Shown piece by piece: positions 1 to 12,567 of a stretch of 64,000 bases of DNA. The notes below the pieces were generated by a model. It ran no database searches, was not told where the DNA came from, and saw nothing but the letters and a program-made list of their open reading frames with translations. The translations under genes were made by a program, and so were the position numbers. Source of the DNA: Atrichornis clamosus (Eukaryota > Chordata > Aves > Passeriformes > Menuridae); NCBI GenBank assembly GCA_013400975.1, contig WBMZ01003021.1, forward strand, positions 53,832 to 117,831. The letters are read 5' to 3'. Positions within the stretch are counted from its first letter, which is position 1. Each line of letters opens with the position of its first letter.

Positions 1-1197
1 TCAGCCCATTAGAGGAATACAGACATCTCTCAGCCCAAGGCCCACTGCTGACTACCTCTGTTGGTTTGTCTGTCCTCAGGTATGAAGGCAGCTTGAGACC
101 TTTGATGGACAGGCTGAGAATCTGCCATGAGTCCAGTTCAGACACGTGTCCCCGCTGCAAACTTCTGCAGTGAACTTCTGAGGGGCTGAGAGGATGAAAT
201 ACCTGACCTGCTGCTGGATATCTTTATTTTCTGATAACTCCCCTCCATTCTTTTTGGCATGGCTGACAACATAAAGCTCCACTCAATAACAGTCAGGCCA
301 AGATCTTTATGCTAAGGCGGACAGGGAAAGACATTTTCCAAAGCATTTAAGGCTTATTTTCAGAAATGGGCCAGAGACTGCCTTTTGGCAGCTCTAATAC
401 AACTGTTTATGCATTTTCTCCAAAGCAGCTTAAGTGAGATGTATAAGATGCATAAGCAGGCCTAGAAAGGAGGCCAAGACTTCCCCGTCTTTGGGGAAGG
501 TGCCAATTTACAGGGCTGCAGTCAGCATGCTCCTCTTATTTCTGTTTCTCACTCTGACATTCACAGGATGTTTTGCAGCAAGGCTTGGTTAAAATTGTTC
601 AGTTAAATTCTGCTGTAGAGTGTAGCAGTGACCAGCAACTCTTGAAGCGCAACACCTGGGTGGTTTAACCCCACCTCAGATGGGACAGGCACAGTAGCAA
701 GTGTCTCCTTTCTGGGAAAAATGTTCCTACCAAGAAGGGAGTATGTGAACAGCAGGAGGTATCTCAGCTGACTAGGCCTCTCCTGTGAGCCCAGGTCCTT
801 TAGACATTGCTCCAGCAGATTGGTACTGGCCTTCCTAGTGAATTTAGTAAGGTTCTGAAGCCCTTCCCTCTCCAGTTTGGAATTGCAACAGAGATTTGGG
901 GTATAGCTGAGACCCCAACCATAAAGCCTGCAGTGTATTAAAATACTCCTACTTCATAAGCACAGTCCTAGCAGAGCTGAAATGTCATATACTAGAAATG
1001 CAGGCACATAAGTGGGGATTCACCTTGCTGGAGGACTGCACTTCCAACACTTATGTTGGAATCAGCTGCCATAAATTCCCTGTAGGACTCGGGGGAAACA
1101 AAACCTCCTTCTGGTGCATGATTTGTCTTATTTCAAGTTGATATTTGAAAACACAGTAAATGAATTTGTCTCTATTTCTCATAACAATTGTAGCAAC
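1..1197. other. Unique sequence, no gene recognised
   Basis: I see no recognisable repeat, RNA gene or convincing exon here. The only open frames are short (under 70 codons) and lack coding character. The stretch lies to the left of two CR1 fragments. Confidence 0.6.
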
Positions 1198-1616
1198 AGA
1201 GAACTGTAGAATTGTTAAGGTTGGAAAAGGCCTCTAAGATCAGAGTCCAATCGTTTATCCAGTACTGCCAAGTCCCTCACTAAACCATGTCCTCAAGTGG
1301 CAGATCCACACAGTTTTTGAATGCTTCCAGGGATGGTGATTCTACTACTTCCCTAAGCAGCCTGTTTCAATGCTTGATCACCCTTCCAGTGAAGAAATTT
1401 ATCCTCATATCCAATCTAAACCTTCCCTGGTGCAACCTGAAGCCATTTACTCTTGTCCTGTCACTTGTTACCTGACTCCCACCTTCGTGCAACCTCCTTC
1501 AGGCAGTTGTAGAGAGTGATATGGTCATCCCTGAGTCTCCTTTTCTCCAGGCTAAACAGCCCCAACTCCCTCAGTCACTCCTCATAAAACTTGGTTTTTA
1601 GTCTTTTCACCAGCCA
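1198..1616 (-). mobile_element. CR1 LINE fragment, 5'-truncated
   Basis: This is the reverse complement of the 3' end of a CR1 non-LTR retrotransposon. The left side carries the typical 'gttggaaaaggcctctaagatc' type motif, followed by 'cttccagggatgg', 'cctgtttcaatgctt' and 'aagaaatttatcctcatatcc', and ends near 'ctccttttctccaggctaaacagcccc'. The order is that of CR1 read on the minus strand. The copy is diverged and holds only 3' sequence, as is usual because CR1 reverse transcription is typically incomplete. Open frames across it are not functional genes. Confidence 0.9.
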
Positions 1617-1661
1617 AAAACCATAAAGGACTCTGGATTACTAGTTAATATGTTGATGTGT

Positions 1662-1880
1662 ATCATAGAATCATGGAATAGTCCAGGTTGAAAGGGAACT
1701 CGAAAGATATTGTCTGGTCCAACCTTTTGAGAGAATAGAAGCCTTGAAGAGGTGATCTATCACCCTGTCCTATCACATCTGGGAAACCTCCAGTGATGGG
1801 AACACTTCCATGTCCCTTTGAAGGTTGCCCACTGGATGATTATACTCTCTGTAAAATTTTTCTTTCTCGTATTGGGATGA
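1662..1880 (-). mobile_element. CR1 LINE fragment, second copy
   Basis: The stretch begins with 'atcatagaatcatggaatag', the reverse complement of the CR1 3' terminal repeat (ATTCTATG-like). It continues with 'ggttgaaagggaactcgaaagat', 'caccctgtcctatcacat' and 'aacctccagtgatggg'. The wording differs from the copy immediately to its left, so it probably belongs to another CR1 subfamily and is a separate insertion in the same orientation. Only about 220 bp of 3' sequence remain. The right boundary is uncertain because similarity fades after about 1850. Confidence 0.85.
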
Positions 1881-3949
1881 TTATATGGTAGTTCTTTGAT
1901 CTTAGTAGAGATGAATTCCACTCTGGGCATCTGGCCCTTTGGCTTAACTGCTCAGTCCCGTAGGATATTTGCCCTAAATCTCTGTCTATATGACCTGCTT
2001 GTAGGACTATTTTTGGAGTAGTTCTGAGATTACCATATTCCTGGAAGAAACTGGGATGAAGGAATTGGTTGTAGTCAGTGGTTGAAGTGGACTTGTTTGT
2101 TTGTCCAGATATTGCCAAGCAGAAAGTGGACTGGAGTATTTTCTTATGGGAGCTTCTTGCTGGAACGGCTGCCATAGAAGGACTCTGCATTGCCTTCTCT
2201 GGGGCAGGTGGTATTTGTGGACAGCCTGAATCTGCCTGTAAGAGGCAATATAGAAAACCAAGTGACTAATCTTGGGACTGTTCGATCAGGAAGAGTGTGG
2301 AGAATGAAAACACATTGGAAAATGCAACTTAGCTGGGCACTTCTGAAGAATGTACCTTTGGTTACCAGACAACCCTAATCTCATCCTGTGTTACTTTTCC
2401 CCCACCCGTATGACTCAGCTAAGTATTTTGATAGAAAAGCCCAACAGCTTAACTTTATTTCCACCAAGAGGATAATTCCAGAAATCTCTAGCCATAGCAG
2501 AGAAAGTAATTAAAACCAAACAAACAGCAGGCTGCATGTACTTGTGTTCTTTTCCACCCTGCTCAGTTATCAGTGGTCTTGAAACATTGCAAAAATTCTG
2601 TGGCTAGCGAAGCTAATCTCAAAAAAAAATAAAAATCATAATGTCTATCAAGGGAAAGACTTATTTATTTTACAGTTGATGCTTTAAAAAAATAAAATAT
2701 TCCGATAATGCGGAAGAACATGTCTTGGAGCTGGGAGAGGCTGTCTCACCAAGGAACCTCAGCCCCTAGCATTGGAGGCCTGGCATGAGACATTAAACCA
2801 CATGTTCCTTGGGATGAGTGATTATTAGTGACAAACAAAAGCAGTTTTGGCAACCCCAAACTTTCAACACTTATGAGTCAGGACCCCCAGCCAGTCAAAA
2901 TTCAGAGATGTACAAAGACTGTGTTTTGTATTGTTTTTATTTGCTTGCTGGTGGTTGAGCACTCAGGGCTCAGATTTTTGTTTTCTTTGTGAGATTTGAG
3001 ACAGTGAACAAATTCTTGCTGTTGGGTGTTAGGGGTAGAAGGGCTGATTATTGTGACACCTACAATGAAACTGCAAAAGGTTGCAAACCCACATTGTTTG
3101 TTTTGAACCTGAGCTTTCTTTCCATTTGCTAACCAGTGGTTCCTGATGGTTGTGGATATGTTTATTAGCCATAGTTAAGAGTTGCTTGGAAATTCTATCT
3201 TAAAAATGGAAAATGTGGTTCTCATAAAAATCAAAATTTACCACAGGAAGATGGTTTAATTTTTTTTCTGACATGTTTCCATCAACACATAACATTTGTT
3301 GCCTCAAGTTGGGAGGATCCAGGATGCTTGGTGAGTTGCTTGATAGAACCCAACTGAAAAGAAAAAAAAGATTAATTTAGTCTTAATGTTATTCCATATC
3401 CTCTGAAGTACTAGAGGATTCTTTCTTGAATTTTAGAGTCTCATTTTTTTCAAAGGGTAGAGCTTTCCATTTGCCATTCAAGGCTTAAGACATACTATTA
3501 TTTGTCTTCTCTATGAGATGCATCACAGATATCTGTGACTGTCAGACAGCATGGAGGCATGATTTGACCTGATAGCCTAGGCAGTTGCCTGAGCTATAAC
3601 TTCCCTAAAATGTGGAATTCATGCTTCTTCCCATATTAGGAATTGTGATGAGATTGGACATATTCAGTTTCCTCACTAGACAGAAATTCCTCTTTTTCGT
3701 TAGCTGTGTTCAAAGGTACTATTGAAGCTGTTTGCATAAAAGCATTCTACTTATAGATTGTTGAAAAAACGCTCATTTTGCCTACTTGCAATATGATGTT
3801 TGGTTATACAAAATGCTTCTTTCTTCTGATTAGACGCAGAGCCAGACAATAATTGAAACAAATAATGTATTTCTGATTGAAATTTCAGATAAGCTAATAT
3901 GTTCCAAAATGCTTGAAATGTTGTTGCCTTTTTAACATCTTCTTAAACG
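1881..3949. other. Unique AT-rich sequence, no gene recognised
   Basis: The overlapping frames on both strands between about 1.84 and 2.38 kb (up to 116 codons) show no recognisable protein family and no supporting splice context. I treat them as chance. The rest is low-GC unique sequence with short A/T runs. Confidence 0.5.
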
Positions 3950-4551
3950 TGTGGTGGCTGTTTGTTAAAGAAACTTCCCAGTCTGAGCACTCACGAGACT
4001 CCCTGGCAGCCACGCTCCCAGGGTCAGAGGCTGTCACTGCTGGGACCGAAGCCCCTCCGCAGCGGGCGGCTCCAGTGACCGACGGGTCCCCGCTGGGCTC
4101 CCACACACCCCACTCACACCAGGGTCAGGCCAGGTTTCCTCGCCGCATCGGCCCCAGGTTTCCCACAGCAGAGTCTCAGACCTCTGGCTCCTTTAAGCAA
4201 TTTTATCATGGTGCAGAAACAACTTGAGCTGGTGCCTTTGAGGACGGACCCTGAACAAAGGAACCCTGGGTTTTTATACCCTTACCATCAATGGGCACAA
4301 AAGTCTGGGTTCTTCCAGCTGAGTCCTTGGCTCCTGCCCTGTCTCTGAGTGACTGGTCATCTAGCTGGTGCCACAGATCCCTGTGCCCTTTGTTATGCAA
4401 AGGATCAGCAGTCCATGGCTGTTTGTCTCAGGCTCTGGCCACCCAGAGCTCAACCTACAACTCCCACTGCATCTTCACACCGAGCTACCTGCACTGAATG
4501 TATTCATCAACAATCTTCAAATATTTTGGGAAAAAAACCTAAAATCCCACA
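3950..4551 (-). mobile_element. Solitary LTR of an endogenous retrovirus
   Basis: On the plus strand the element runs from TGTGGT to CCCACA, giving a 5-bp perfect terminal inverted repeat (TGTGG/CCACA). It is flanked by aaacg (3945-3949) and aaaca (4552-4556), a 5-bp target duplication with one mismatch. Read on the minus strand, a TATA box of the form GGTATAAAAACC lies at 4268-4280. About 70 bp further on is an ATAAAAT-type polyadenylation signal (about 4200-4209), then a GC-rich U5-like segment of roughly 240 bp. No gag, pol or env sequence adjoins it, so it is a solo LTR left by recombination between the two LTRs of a provirus. The family was not identified. Open frames across it are incidental. 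Confidence 0.7.
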
Positions 4552-5659
4552 AAACACTTAGTTTTTTTCTCTCTTTTTCAGATGGCTAGATTTACGAGAA
4601 GATTTAGTCACCAAATTGCCTTGGCTCTCGCTATACCCAATGTAGGGATAGAGGCATATCCAAAAGAAGATAAGGCAGCTTTCCCAAAGTTTGAATTGGC
4701 TTCTGAATGTAGTTGTCCATTTGCAGAGACAGTGGAAGGATTCTGAGGGTATGTCTACATTGCCAAATAAAAAAGAGCTGGGAATTGAGCTTGGGCACTC
4801 AGCCCCAGTCATCCACAGTGCTGGAGAGTTGGCCTGTTCTCCACTACTGTTTCAGACATTCCTCAGAGGTTGTCTCCAGGGCAAACCTGCTATAAAGAGG
4901 GGGTTAGATTTGTGCAGTCAGAACAAAGGCCCATCTGGACCTCAGATGCCAGTTAAGGCACTTCACCTTCATTCATTTATCTCTTAAGACACTAAATTGT
5001 ACAGAAGAGGTAGGAATCTAATATTGAAATGTTGCAAAAATCAATGCTCTTTGAAAATCCAGCCCCATATGCAAATGAACCCCTGTTAGTGCTGTATCAA
5101 CAATTCACCTTTTGTCTTCTATTCAATTTTTTCTGAGCATTTGTCTTATTTGTCATGATGAGTAGACCTAGACTATTAATTAAAAACTTATTCGGCAACA
5201 ATGGCCTCTAATTTTCAGTGACTCAAATATTTGGAGGACTGATCAGAAACCAAGAATTGAAAGGAATCTGCAATCAAAGTAAAGGGAAATTGCAAATAAT
5301 TCTTACCTTTAAAACTTTGCTTGGGAAGTAACATGTTTGATGGGCATGAGGGGGAAGGCACCTATATTTAAAATACCCAAATTTTTAAAATTTTGGAAGA
5401 CTTTGGCTACAAAAGCACACAAGAAAAGGATGATGAGAGTGGTGAATCAGAAACACATTTCCACCTCAGTGGTTCTCTTTGGAAGAGACAAAGTGATACA
5501 TAATCCTAATCTTTTGGGTATTCTAGTGCCTGGCCATCCCTAGAGAAGAGCAGCAAGTGGTCTTTGACAGTATTTGAGACCAGACTCTCCTTTCATTCTT
5601 TAGTCAATTAAATTAGTCTCAGTTCTGCTTCAACATAAGAAAACTGCTCCACGGTTTCA
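4552..5659. other. Unique sequence with one octamer motif
   Basis: No gene or repeat is recognised. A consensus POU octamer (ATGCAAAT) lies at 5069-5076; one such match is expected by chance at this scale, so no function is claimed. Confidence 0.5.
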
Positions 5660-6274
5660 ACTTGAATTGTTTTGAATCCAGTTTTGCTGTTCCTCGGACT
5701 GGTCCCCTGAACTTCCCCTTTATCACTTCCTTTTTATTCCCCCTTCTCTCTTGTTGTCATGTGCAATCATGTTACAGCAATTAGTAGACACTGGCCTGGC
5801 AGCCATTATAAATTGCAAATGCTTCTTATGCTTGGCAGTTACATGCTGGTTAAGCCAAACCATGCAGGACTGTGTGACAAACCCGTAACAGCTGTGTCCT
5901 GCCCCATCATATCATTAGGATGTATATATTCACCGAGTATGGTGCGCTCTTGGCTGGGAGTCTGAACAACAAACCATAAATAGGATAATGGCTTTCCTCA
6001 GTACATTATCATTATTCAGAAAACAAAACCTCACTTGTTTTTGAGGACCTTTTTGGTTTCTCTAAATTTCTCCATGGCTCTCTACTAGGGATTGATGACA
6101 GAGGTGCGCATTTGTTGTCATCTTAACCACTAAAAACCCTGTGCCCTGTCTGCGGTACATGACATCCTCCCCGTGTCTCCTGCTACGTTTTCCACCCTGT
6201 GCTGCACAGTCAGTCCTGGCTCTCTGTCAGGGGGACAGGCAGTCGCCAGCAGGTCATCTCCCCTCTGCTCAGGC
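5660..6274 (+). repeat. Unidentified duplicated block, copy A
   Basis: This segment is colinear with 11400-11970 in the same orientation. Exact shared blocks are a 15-mer 'aacaaaccataaata' (5968-5982), a 13-mer 'tttcctcagtaca' (5993-6005), a 14-mer 'tttgaggacctttt' (6040-6053) and a 13-mer 'gatgacagaggtg' (6094-6106). Weaker similarity continues on both sides. Spacing between blocks is nearly conserved with small indels. It may be an old interspersed repeat or a duplicated regulatory sequence. I do not recognise the family and see no coding frame shared by the two copies. Confidence 0.75.
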
Positions 6275-9200
6275 AAGTAGTTTTAGCTATATAAGGATGC
6301 TCTGTAAATAAGGACAAACCCCGTCACCTTGAGGCATGGAGAGTGAATGTCTGTTACTTATTAGTGTATTTTGACTCCTGCAAATTTAACCTCAGATGCA
6401 ACCAGGGATCTGTTAATTCCAGGGCTAAATGTAGCATGATTTTTAAACTGACTAAACAAGGAGATAACAAAGAGGTTGCTCAGCTTATTAAATGGAAAAC
6501 ACCATTCGTGGAAGGTGTTGGCCATGGAAGACTTGGTGCACATGCATTCCCATACTTTCATTGGTACCAGGCATTTGAGACTTTGTATATATCAGAAGAG
6601 GAGGGTACATTGATCTCAACCAGGTAAGAGGAATTAAACCAAAAGCTTTTCTATTAATTTCCTAGGTTTTAATGACATTCAGCTTCTTTCAAGATTTATT
6701 TTATAGAAAGTCACTCAGTGTATTATGGGGGTCCACAAAATACTGCATAGATTTTAAGTTCTGCAGATAATTACAGTAGCCAAATACCAATGTTCTGACT
6801 ATAGTCTTCCATTCACCTTTAGGCCTCACACTGGCATGCTGTATAGTACATACAACAGCAGCTGAAAATCAGATTAAAGGCTTTGAATATATAAATTTTT
6901 TTTTTTTACTCAAGGAATCCAAGGGAAGATTAATAAATGTGAGTTGTGACATTAAGGTAACATGATGACAGGCCCACTGTCTGACCTTTAGCATTTGGGT
7001 GCCAAACTTTTCCTCCTACAAGCCGACATCAGAGCATATATTGCTGTGTATTGCCCTGCCTCATCTTGCATTGGCCTGGCACGGATAGCTGGAGTCTTTA
7101 TGCAGCTGAGTACACTGCAGGCTATCAAAAAGCTTTGCTGGCCTCCTGCTTCCCTCAGCAAGAGTGGAAGACCTCGCTTCAGCCTCAAGCGTCAGCCTTC
7201 AATTTCAGGGCCCATGACTGAGTTTGTGCACTTGGCTGAGCCTCAGTGCCTTTGCCCTCCTGTCTCAGTCCATGCTTGGGAAGCAAATGGTTTTGTCCTT
7301 GAGTATCACACCTTTACTGAACAGAAGGGTAAGAGTGGTACATAATATCTTGCCTGTAGTTCCCACATGCAGTTAATTCCTTGAATTCCCCCTACAGGGG
7401 AAGATCCATCTCTTTTGGATGGAGCTTTGTAGTAGTTCTTGAGCCTTGTTTTTGTCACCAGCTATTGGAAATCTAGAAATCAAAAGAAAAGGGTTACAAA
7501 ATATCGCCTGGGCTCTCCCTACTAGCAACTCTGGTACCAGTTAGCACATACTGTGCATACGCTGGAGGGTGGTGTGGTCAAGGGACCGTTCCTAACAGAG
7601 GGTGTAGAAGAAAAGGTGCCACTATGGGATAGAAGAGCTCATATGTGCAGAGATTAATTGTGCTGTGCTTTTTGTCTTCAGGCTGACAAAACTAGTAGAG
7701 ATGCACCTGGGCATACAGTAATTTAGATAAATTTCTAGTATCTGGGGCAGCAAATGATTCCTATAACAGCCCTTACACAACAGATTTTGAAGGGATATCC
7801 CTTTTGGTTTTACCTTCATCAGAACATTTTAGAGACTTTTGAAATTGGATGTTATTCTGGAAATACTCTTGCCTGTAAGAAAAAATATTCAGGAATGTTT
7901 TAGACAACCCTATTCTAAGGATGGTGTTCAGAGAAGTGACATAGTTCTGACCTGCAGATTATCTAAGTGCTTCTGGGGGAATTACATGTTAATATGCTTT
8001 GCTTTTATAACTGAGTTTCAGTAACAACAGGTAAACTTGGTTCATCATTGAAACCCCTCATACTCACTCTTTCCTGCCACTAGCATTGATGGTTCCTGAT
8101 GGTGGGCAGCCATCCCATTCACTTGCTGATAAATCTTGTGACAGAAAATGAGCCTACAGTGCCAGATTGAAGAGCAAACGCATTTACTCATCTGCAAAGA
8201 TGAAAGAAGTAAACTCTTGACACAAGCAAAGTGAATCATGCGTAGGAATGATTTTTTTTTTTTCTAAACTGCAATCTTTCACAGAGTTTAGTCCCATGGA
8301 AGAGAATTAGAAAGCACTTGGATGAGATTCAGAAAAAGTCATTTACTTACCTATAGACACCATCAGCACACTGGGCATGGCCTGATGGCTGAACTGAAGA
8401 GATGTGGGTCACAGAACAAGGCTGAGCTGCCAGGACAAGAAGTGGAGTATGAGGAGGGGATTGAAAGCAGTTGAGAGCACTTGAGGAGCAGTTCTCAGGC
8501 AGAAACTGGAGAGAAAAACTGGCTGGAGTATAAGAGAGAGAGAAAAAGAGAGAAAGATGTTCTCAACCCTATAAAATATTGATTGTATGTGTCTATGGGG
8601 GCAGCTGACATCAAAGGCAAAAAATGCAGAAGCAAAGAAAATTGCATGGCTCAGAGGAAAGACTATGAGCTAATTGGTCAGAAGCTAATGCACCCCAGAA
8701 TGCTGTGAGGACACCAGAAGGGATTGCAATGAGGTGTGAGAACCCTGAGAAGAGCAAATGGATGGGGAGACCTTTGTTTTTTCTTGTCTTGGTCTTCTGA
8801 AAGTAGAAAATATGTTCACAAGTCTTGGCAAAGCCAGCAGTACTGTTGGCTCTGGTACTGTGCACGAGAAGAGATGACTGAGAGCCTCAAGGACTGGCAC
8901 AGTGGGTGCGTTCAGATGGGATGTGCTGGTTGAACCTAGGGAGGCTGTAAAGTTGGGGTTTCATGGCCTATGTTTTCTCCTGGCACACAACTGCCTTCCC
9001 TGCCAGGCCCACCTTGGCTACCCTGCACCCTCTCTTATGCTGGTGTTGGGTCTTGAGGCCCTGTGGCCACTCCCATCCACAGCTTAAAAATTAGCAAGCA
9101 CAATTTTGTGAAGAGAAGAAGAAGCTGGTTTGCCATGGCAGAGCATGATTTCAGATGGGTTTGAACTGGACTTGCAGCATTTAGTGCTGGCCTGGTTCTC

Positions 9201-11399
9201 TCACAGGGCTGGGCTGGGGGTTGCTACCACGAGGGGGGAAGGCTTTCAGTGGCTGGGGAGGAAGTGAAGTTTCCGAAGAGAAACATTTGGCTCATCAGCA
9301 TAGGCTTCCAGTAACACAGCAAATGCAAAGTTACTGCTACTGGAGCAAGAAACCAAGCCACCAGCCAGGCAGATTTTAGAATTTTTTTAGAAAACTTACA
9401 AGTGGGTATTTTTAAGGCCAGGCACTTTTAGCCCTTGTACCAGAGTGAGCTGCCCATAAAACACGGCTCCTCAAGATGGATAGCCCATTTGAGACATTGA
9501 GGCCCATTAGGAGCATAAAGTGAAAAAGAGCAGGACAGGGTGCTAGGTTATTTATTTTCCTTGAGGCTTTGAATGGCAAACTGTGGATTTATAGTTCTGT
9601 GTCTTCACTCAACACTTTTCAGTGCACTTGGAGGCAGCTATCAGTGAACCAGATGGATGGAAGACATGCTCTTCTTATTTTGTGACACATCTTGCCTGTG
9701 ACAGGATATCTCCATGCCAAAACAGCTATAGTCAGGCTCTAGCAGTTCAGGGGATTGTGATGCTGTATCTGGAAGGTGGGATGTACAAGGCTTCTTTGAT
9801 ATGAACGAACACCAGGCATCTCATGCTCAATTTCTAAGTATCTCAATTCCTACCCTATCCGCCCACCTCATCCCACTTCTGCTTGAAACTGGCCTAGTCA
9901 CAGTCTCAGTCAGATTTACTCAGATTGAAAGCAAGCAGTGGGGGAGGGAGGAAATTCAGAAAATGGCGTGTACCTACCACTCCAAGGCAAGAGGGATGTG
10001 TGATCTCTCATGGCAGGAAACCTGGAAACTTTCTGTGCCCCATGTGTCACCTCCTTCAGTGCATGAGGTTTGCTCATAGAAATTCACAAGGACATGCAAG
10101 AAGAGACCATGGGCCAGCAAAAGTATCATTCTGTGTAAACAACTTCCAAACTGGTCTCAATGAAGTGAATCCTTTAGACTATCTGGGGATATTAATTTTA
10201 AGGAAAAGTTGGCTAATATGGAAGAATATGTTTCTCGGGTGCACATCTTCATCTTTGGAGGCCTGACAGAAGTCTGGAGACTACAAAAATCCTCGGGACT
10301 TGATGAACCCGTCAAATTAATAGTGACAAGCTATAGCCCTGTTTGCTCAAAACCTGGGTCAGACTCCAGCAAATCAAGATACTTGCTTAAAAATCATCAA
10401 GCTCCCAATATCATTACTTCTGAACTACTTTTTTTTTTTTTACTTTAGACTCACATATTTTCCCCTTCCTTTGTTCCCTTGTGGTTTTTCTCCCCCTATG
10501 ATTACAATGGCTTTCAGATGAAAGTAGGTGAAATTCTCAGGTAATGACCTGATTCTAGGGATTAGGGCTCTAGGAAAATGACTAAATATGCTTAGTCTTA
10601 AACATTAAACCACAAATACTGGTAACACTTCAAGAGTAATTTAGGAGTTTGGTTTTTCGTTTACAAGTTGTGAGAAAGTGATGTTGAAGCCCTCTGGGAC
10701 AGGACACTGCCCGAATGACTCCTCAGAAGCTGCCTTTAAAAGCCATTGTGAAAGTCAGGGGAGAGGCACATCTGAACTTTCTCTGATTTCACCATGCCCA
10801 AGTTGGATAACCAAGAACTGATGCCAGCAAACTTTTGAACACTTGAGTCTTCACCTCTCTGAGTAGATTTCGTGTTACCAGATCTCAGTCATCTTCATCA
10901 CCACTGATTCCCTTTATGGTCAACGAAAAAGCATTTCTATGGCAATATTAATCTCCATGACACTTAAAGCAGGTCAGAAGCAGAGGGTGGGTGACGGTAA
11001 TAGGAGGCTCAAAAGCTGACTGCAACACAGAACTGATGTAAAGCTGGGTGAGATGCAAGGCACAGCCAGTATTTCTATTACTGACAGCAAATGAGAAAGC
11101 ACAGGATACTTTGTGAGGTGTTTTAAACTCTGAATTGTTTTTTGGGTTTACTTCTGCTATAAACACTGATTTGTTTCTTGGGTTTATTTCTGTTGTGAGG
11201 ACATGGGGTGCTTGCAAAATGCCGCTTTGCTTCTGAGCTGCAATATCTGGTTGACAGGTGTTGATACAATTTGTGAATCTTGTTTCAACAGCCCTGCAGA
11301 TACCACCCATCTCTTGCAGATGTTTTCAGTAAAATTGGTTGGCTCTTCACCTGGCCAAATGAAACACACTAAGTGTCCAACATTTTTAGCTGCTGTTCT
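6275..11399. other. Unique sequence between the duplicated blocks
   Basis: No gene is recognised. Two open segments end at good donor sites on the plus strand: one closing at 6623 (CAG|GTAAGA) and one at 7328 (AAGG|GTAAGA). Neither translation is recognisable. A GA-rich patch lies around 8530-8560. The remaining open frames are short and overlap on both strands, as expected for non-coding DNA. Confidence 0.5.
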
Positions 11400-11970
11400 C
11401 TTAAATTTGAGTTCTTGTTTCTTGGAACAGGTTTGCAAAGCCTCCTTTGGACTGTCTTACAGATTGAAAACACTGAAAGTTAGCTGATATAGGCCTAGCT
11501 TTCCTTAAAGTTCTAACTGATTTTGTGTACTCGATGAGTAACCCCTAGTTGAAACAAACTACAGCACTGCATGACAAACCCACAGAGGTGGCCCAACCTG
11601 TTACAGCATTACAACCTGGATTTCTCAATATCCAGTACTGTGTCTGCTCTGACCCTGAAAAACAAACCATAAATATTATAATAGATTTCCTCAGTACAAT
11701 ATGATTACACAGGCAAAACCTCTGGTATTTTGAGGACCTTTTAGTTTCTCTAAATTACCTCATAGGTACTTTGGTCTTTTGACTGTCATTTTCTGCTAAG
11801 GGCTGATGACAGAGGTGTGTTTTTTAACCACCAAAAACTCCCCAACCTCTTTTTGGTACATCACATCCTCCCTAATTTTCCTCTTAGCAGGTCTGCCCCA
11901 TGATGCACACACAGCTCGCCTTTCAGTGTACAGGCAGGAAGAGGCATGACAAATTACTTTCTCTGGCTTC
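11400..11970 (+). repeat. Unidentified duplicated block, copy B
   Basis: This is the partner of 5660-6274. The shared exact blocks lie at 11661-11675, 11686-11698, 11729-11742 and 11805-11817, in the same order and orientation. Copy B carries about 22 extra bases between the third and fourth blocks. Less exact similarity extends left to about 11400 and right to 'acaggcag' near 11930. The copies are about 5.7 kb apart. The level of divergence by eye suggests an old event. Confidence 0.75.
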
Positions 11971-12567
11971 TGGTTGATACGTTTGGGAAAGAGGCTGCAA
12001 AATCATACCAGATGTAGAAAGAAGAACTTCATCCTTTCTTATCTTTTTCACCAAGGGAAAAGCAGCCATTGCCTCTTTAGGTTCCTCCTTGCCATCTGTG
12101 GTTCATCAGCTGAAACACCTGATTTCACTTTATATGAGGATTGAGCCTTGGGGAAAAAAGGAGACCTCCATGTTGGGAAGATATTAAAAAACAGAAGTGG
12201 AAAGGGATACAGATGCTTGTAAGCTTTTGATCCTTAGGAGAGTGGTCAAACTCTGAGGTGATCATTCCGAACATCTTCTGTTATGGAGTTACAGGTATGC
12301 TCTTGGCATCAAGGATCAAACATGCTCTTGAAAAGCTACTTCCACCTGGTCAGGAGGAAAGGCTGAGGATGCAGGGGTGCCTTAGAATCCCCACTTGTAG
12401 TAATCTTAATCTATTTTTTTCTAAACCTATGTTATTTCCCATAACATTGACAGAGGGTTGTGGGATGAATGGCTAAGCCAACAGATCTTCAGTCAGGGGT
12501 GGCAGGGAGCTTCCTGAATAATAACCATTGAACCCTGGGTTGGAGAAGTCATCAGTTCCAGCGTAAT
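11971..12567. other. Unique sequence, no gene recognised
   Basis: It lies between the second duplicated block and the nested CR1 pair. I see no repeat or exon that I can support. Confidence 0.5.
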
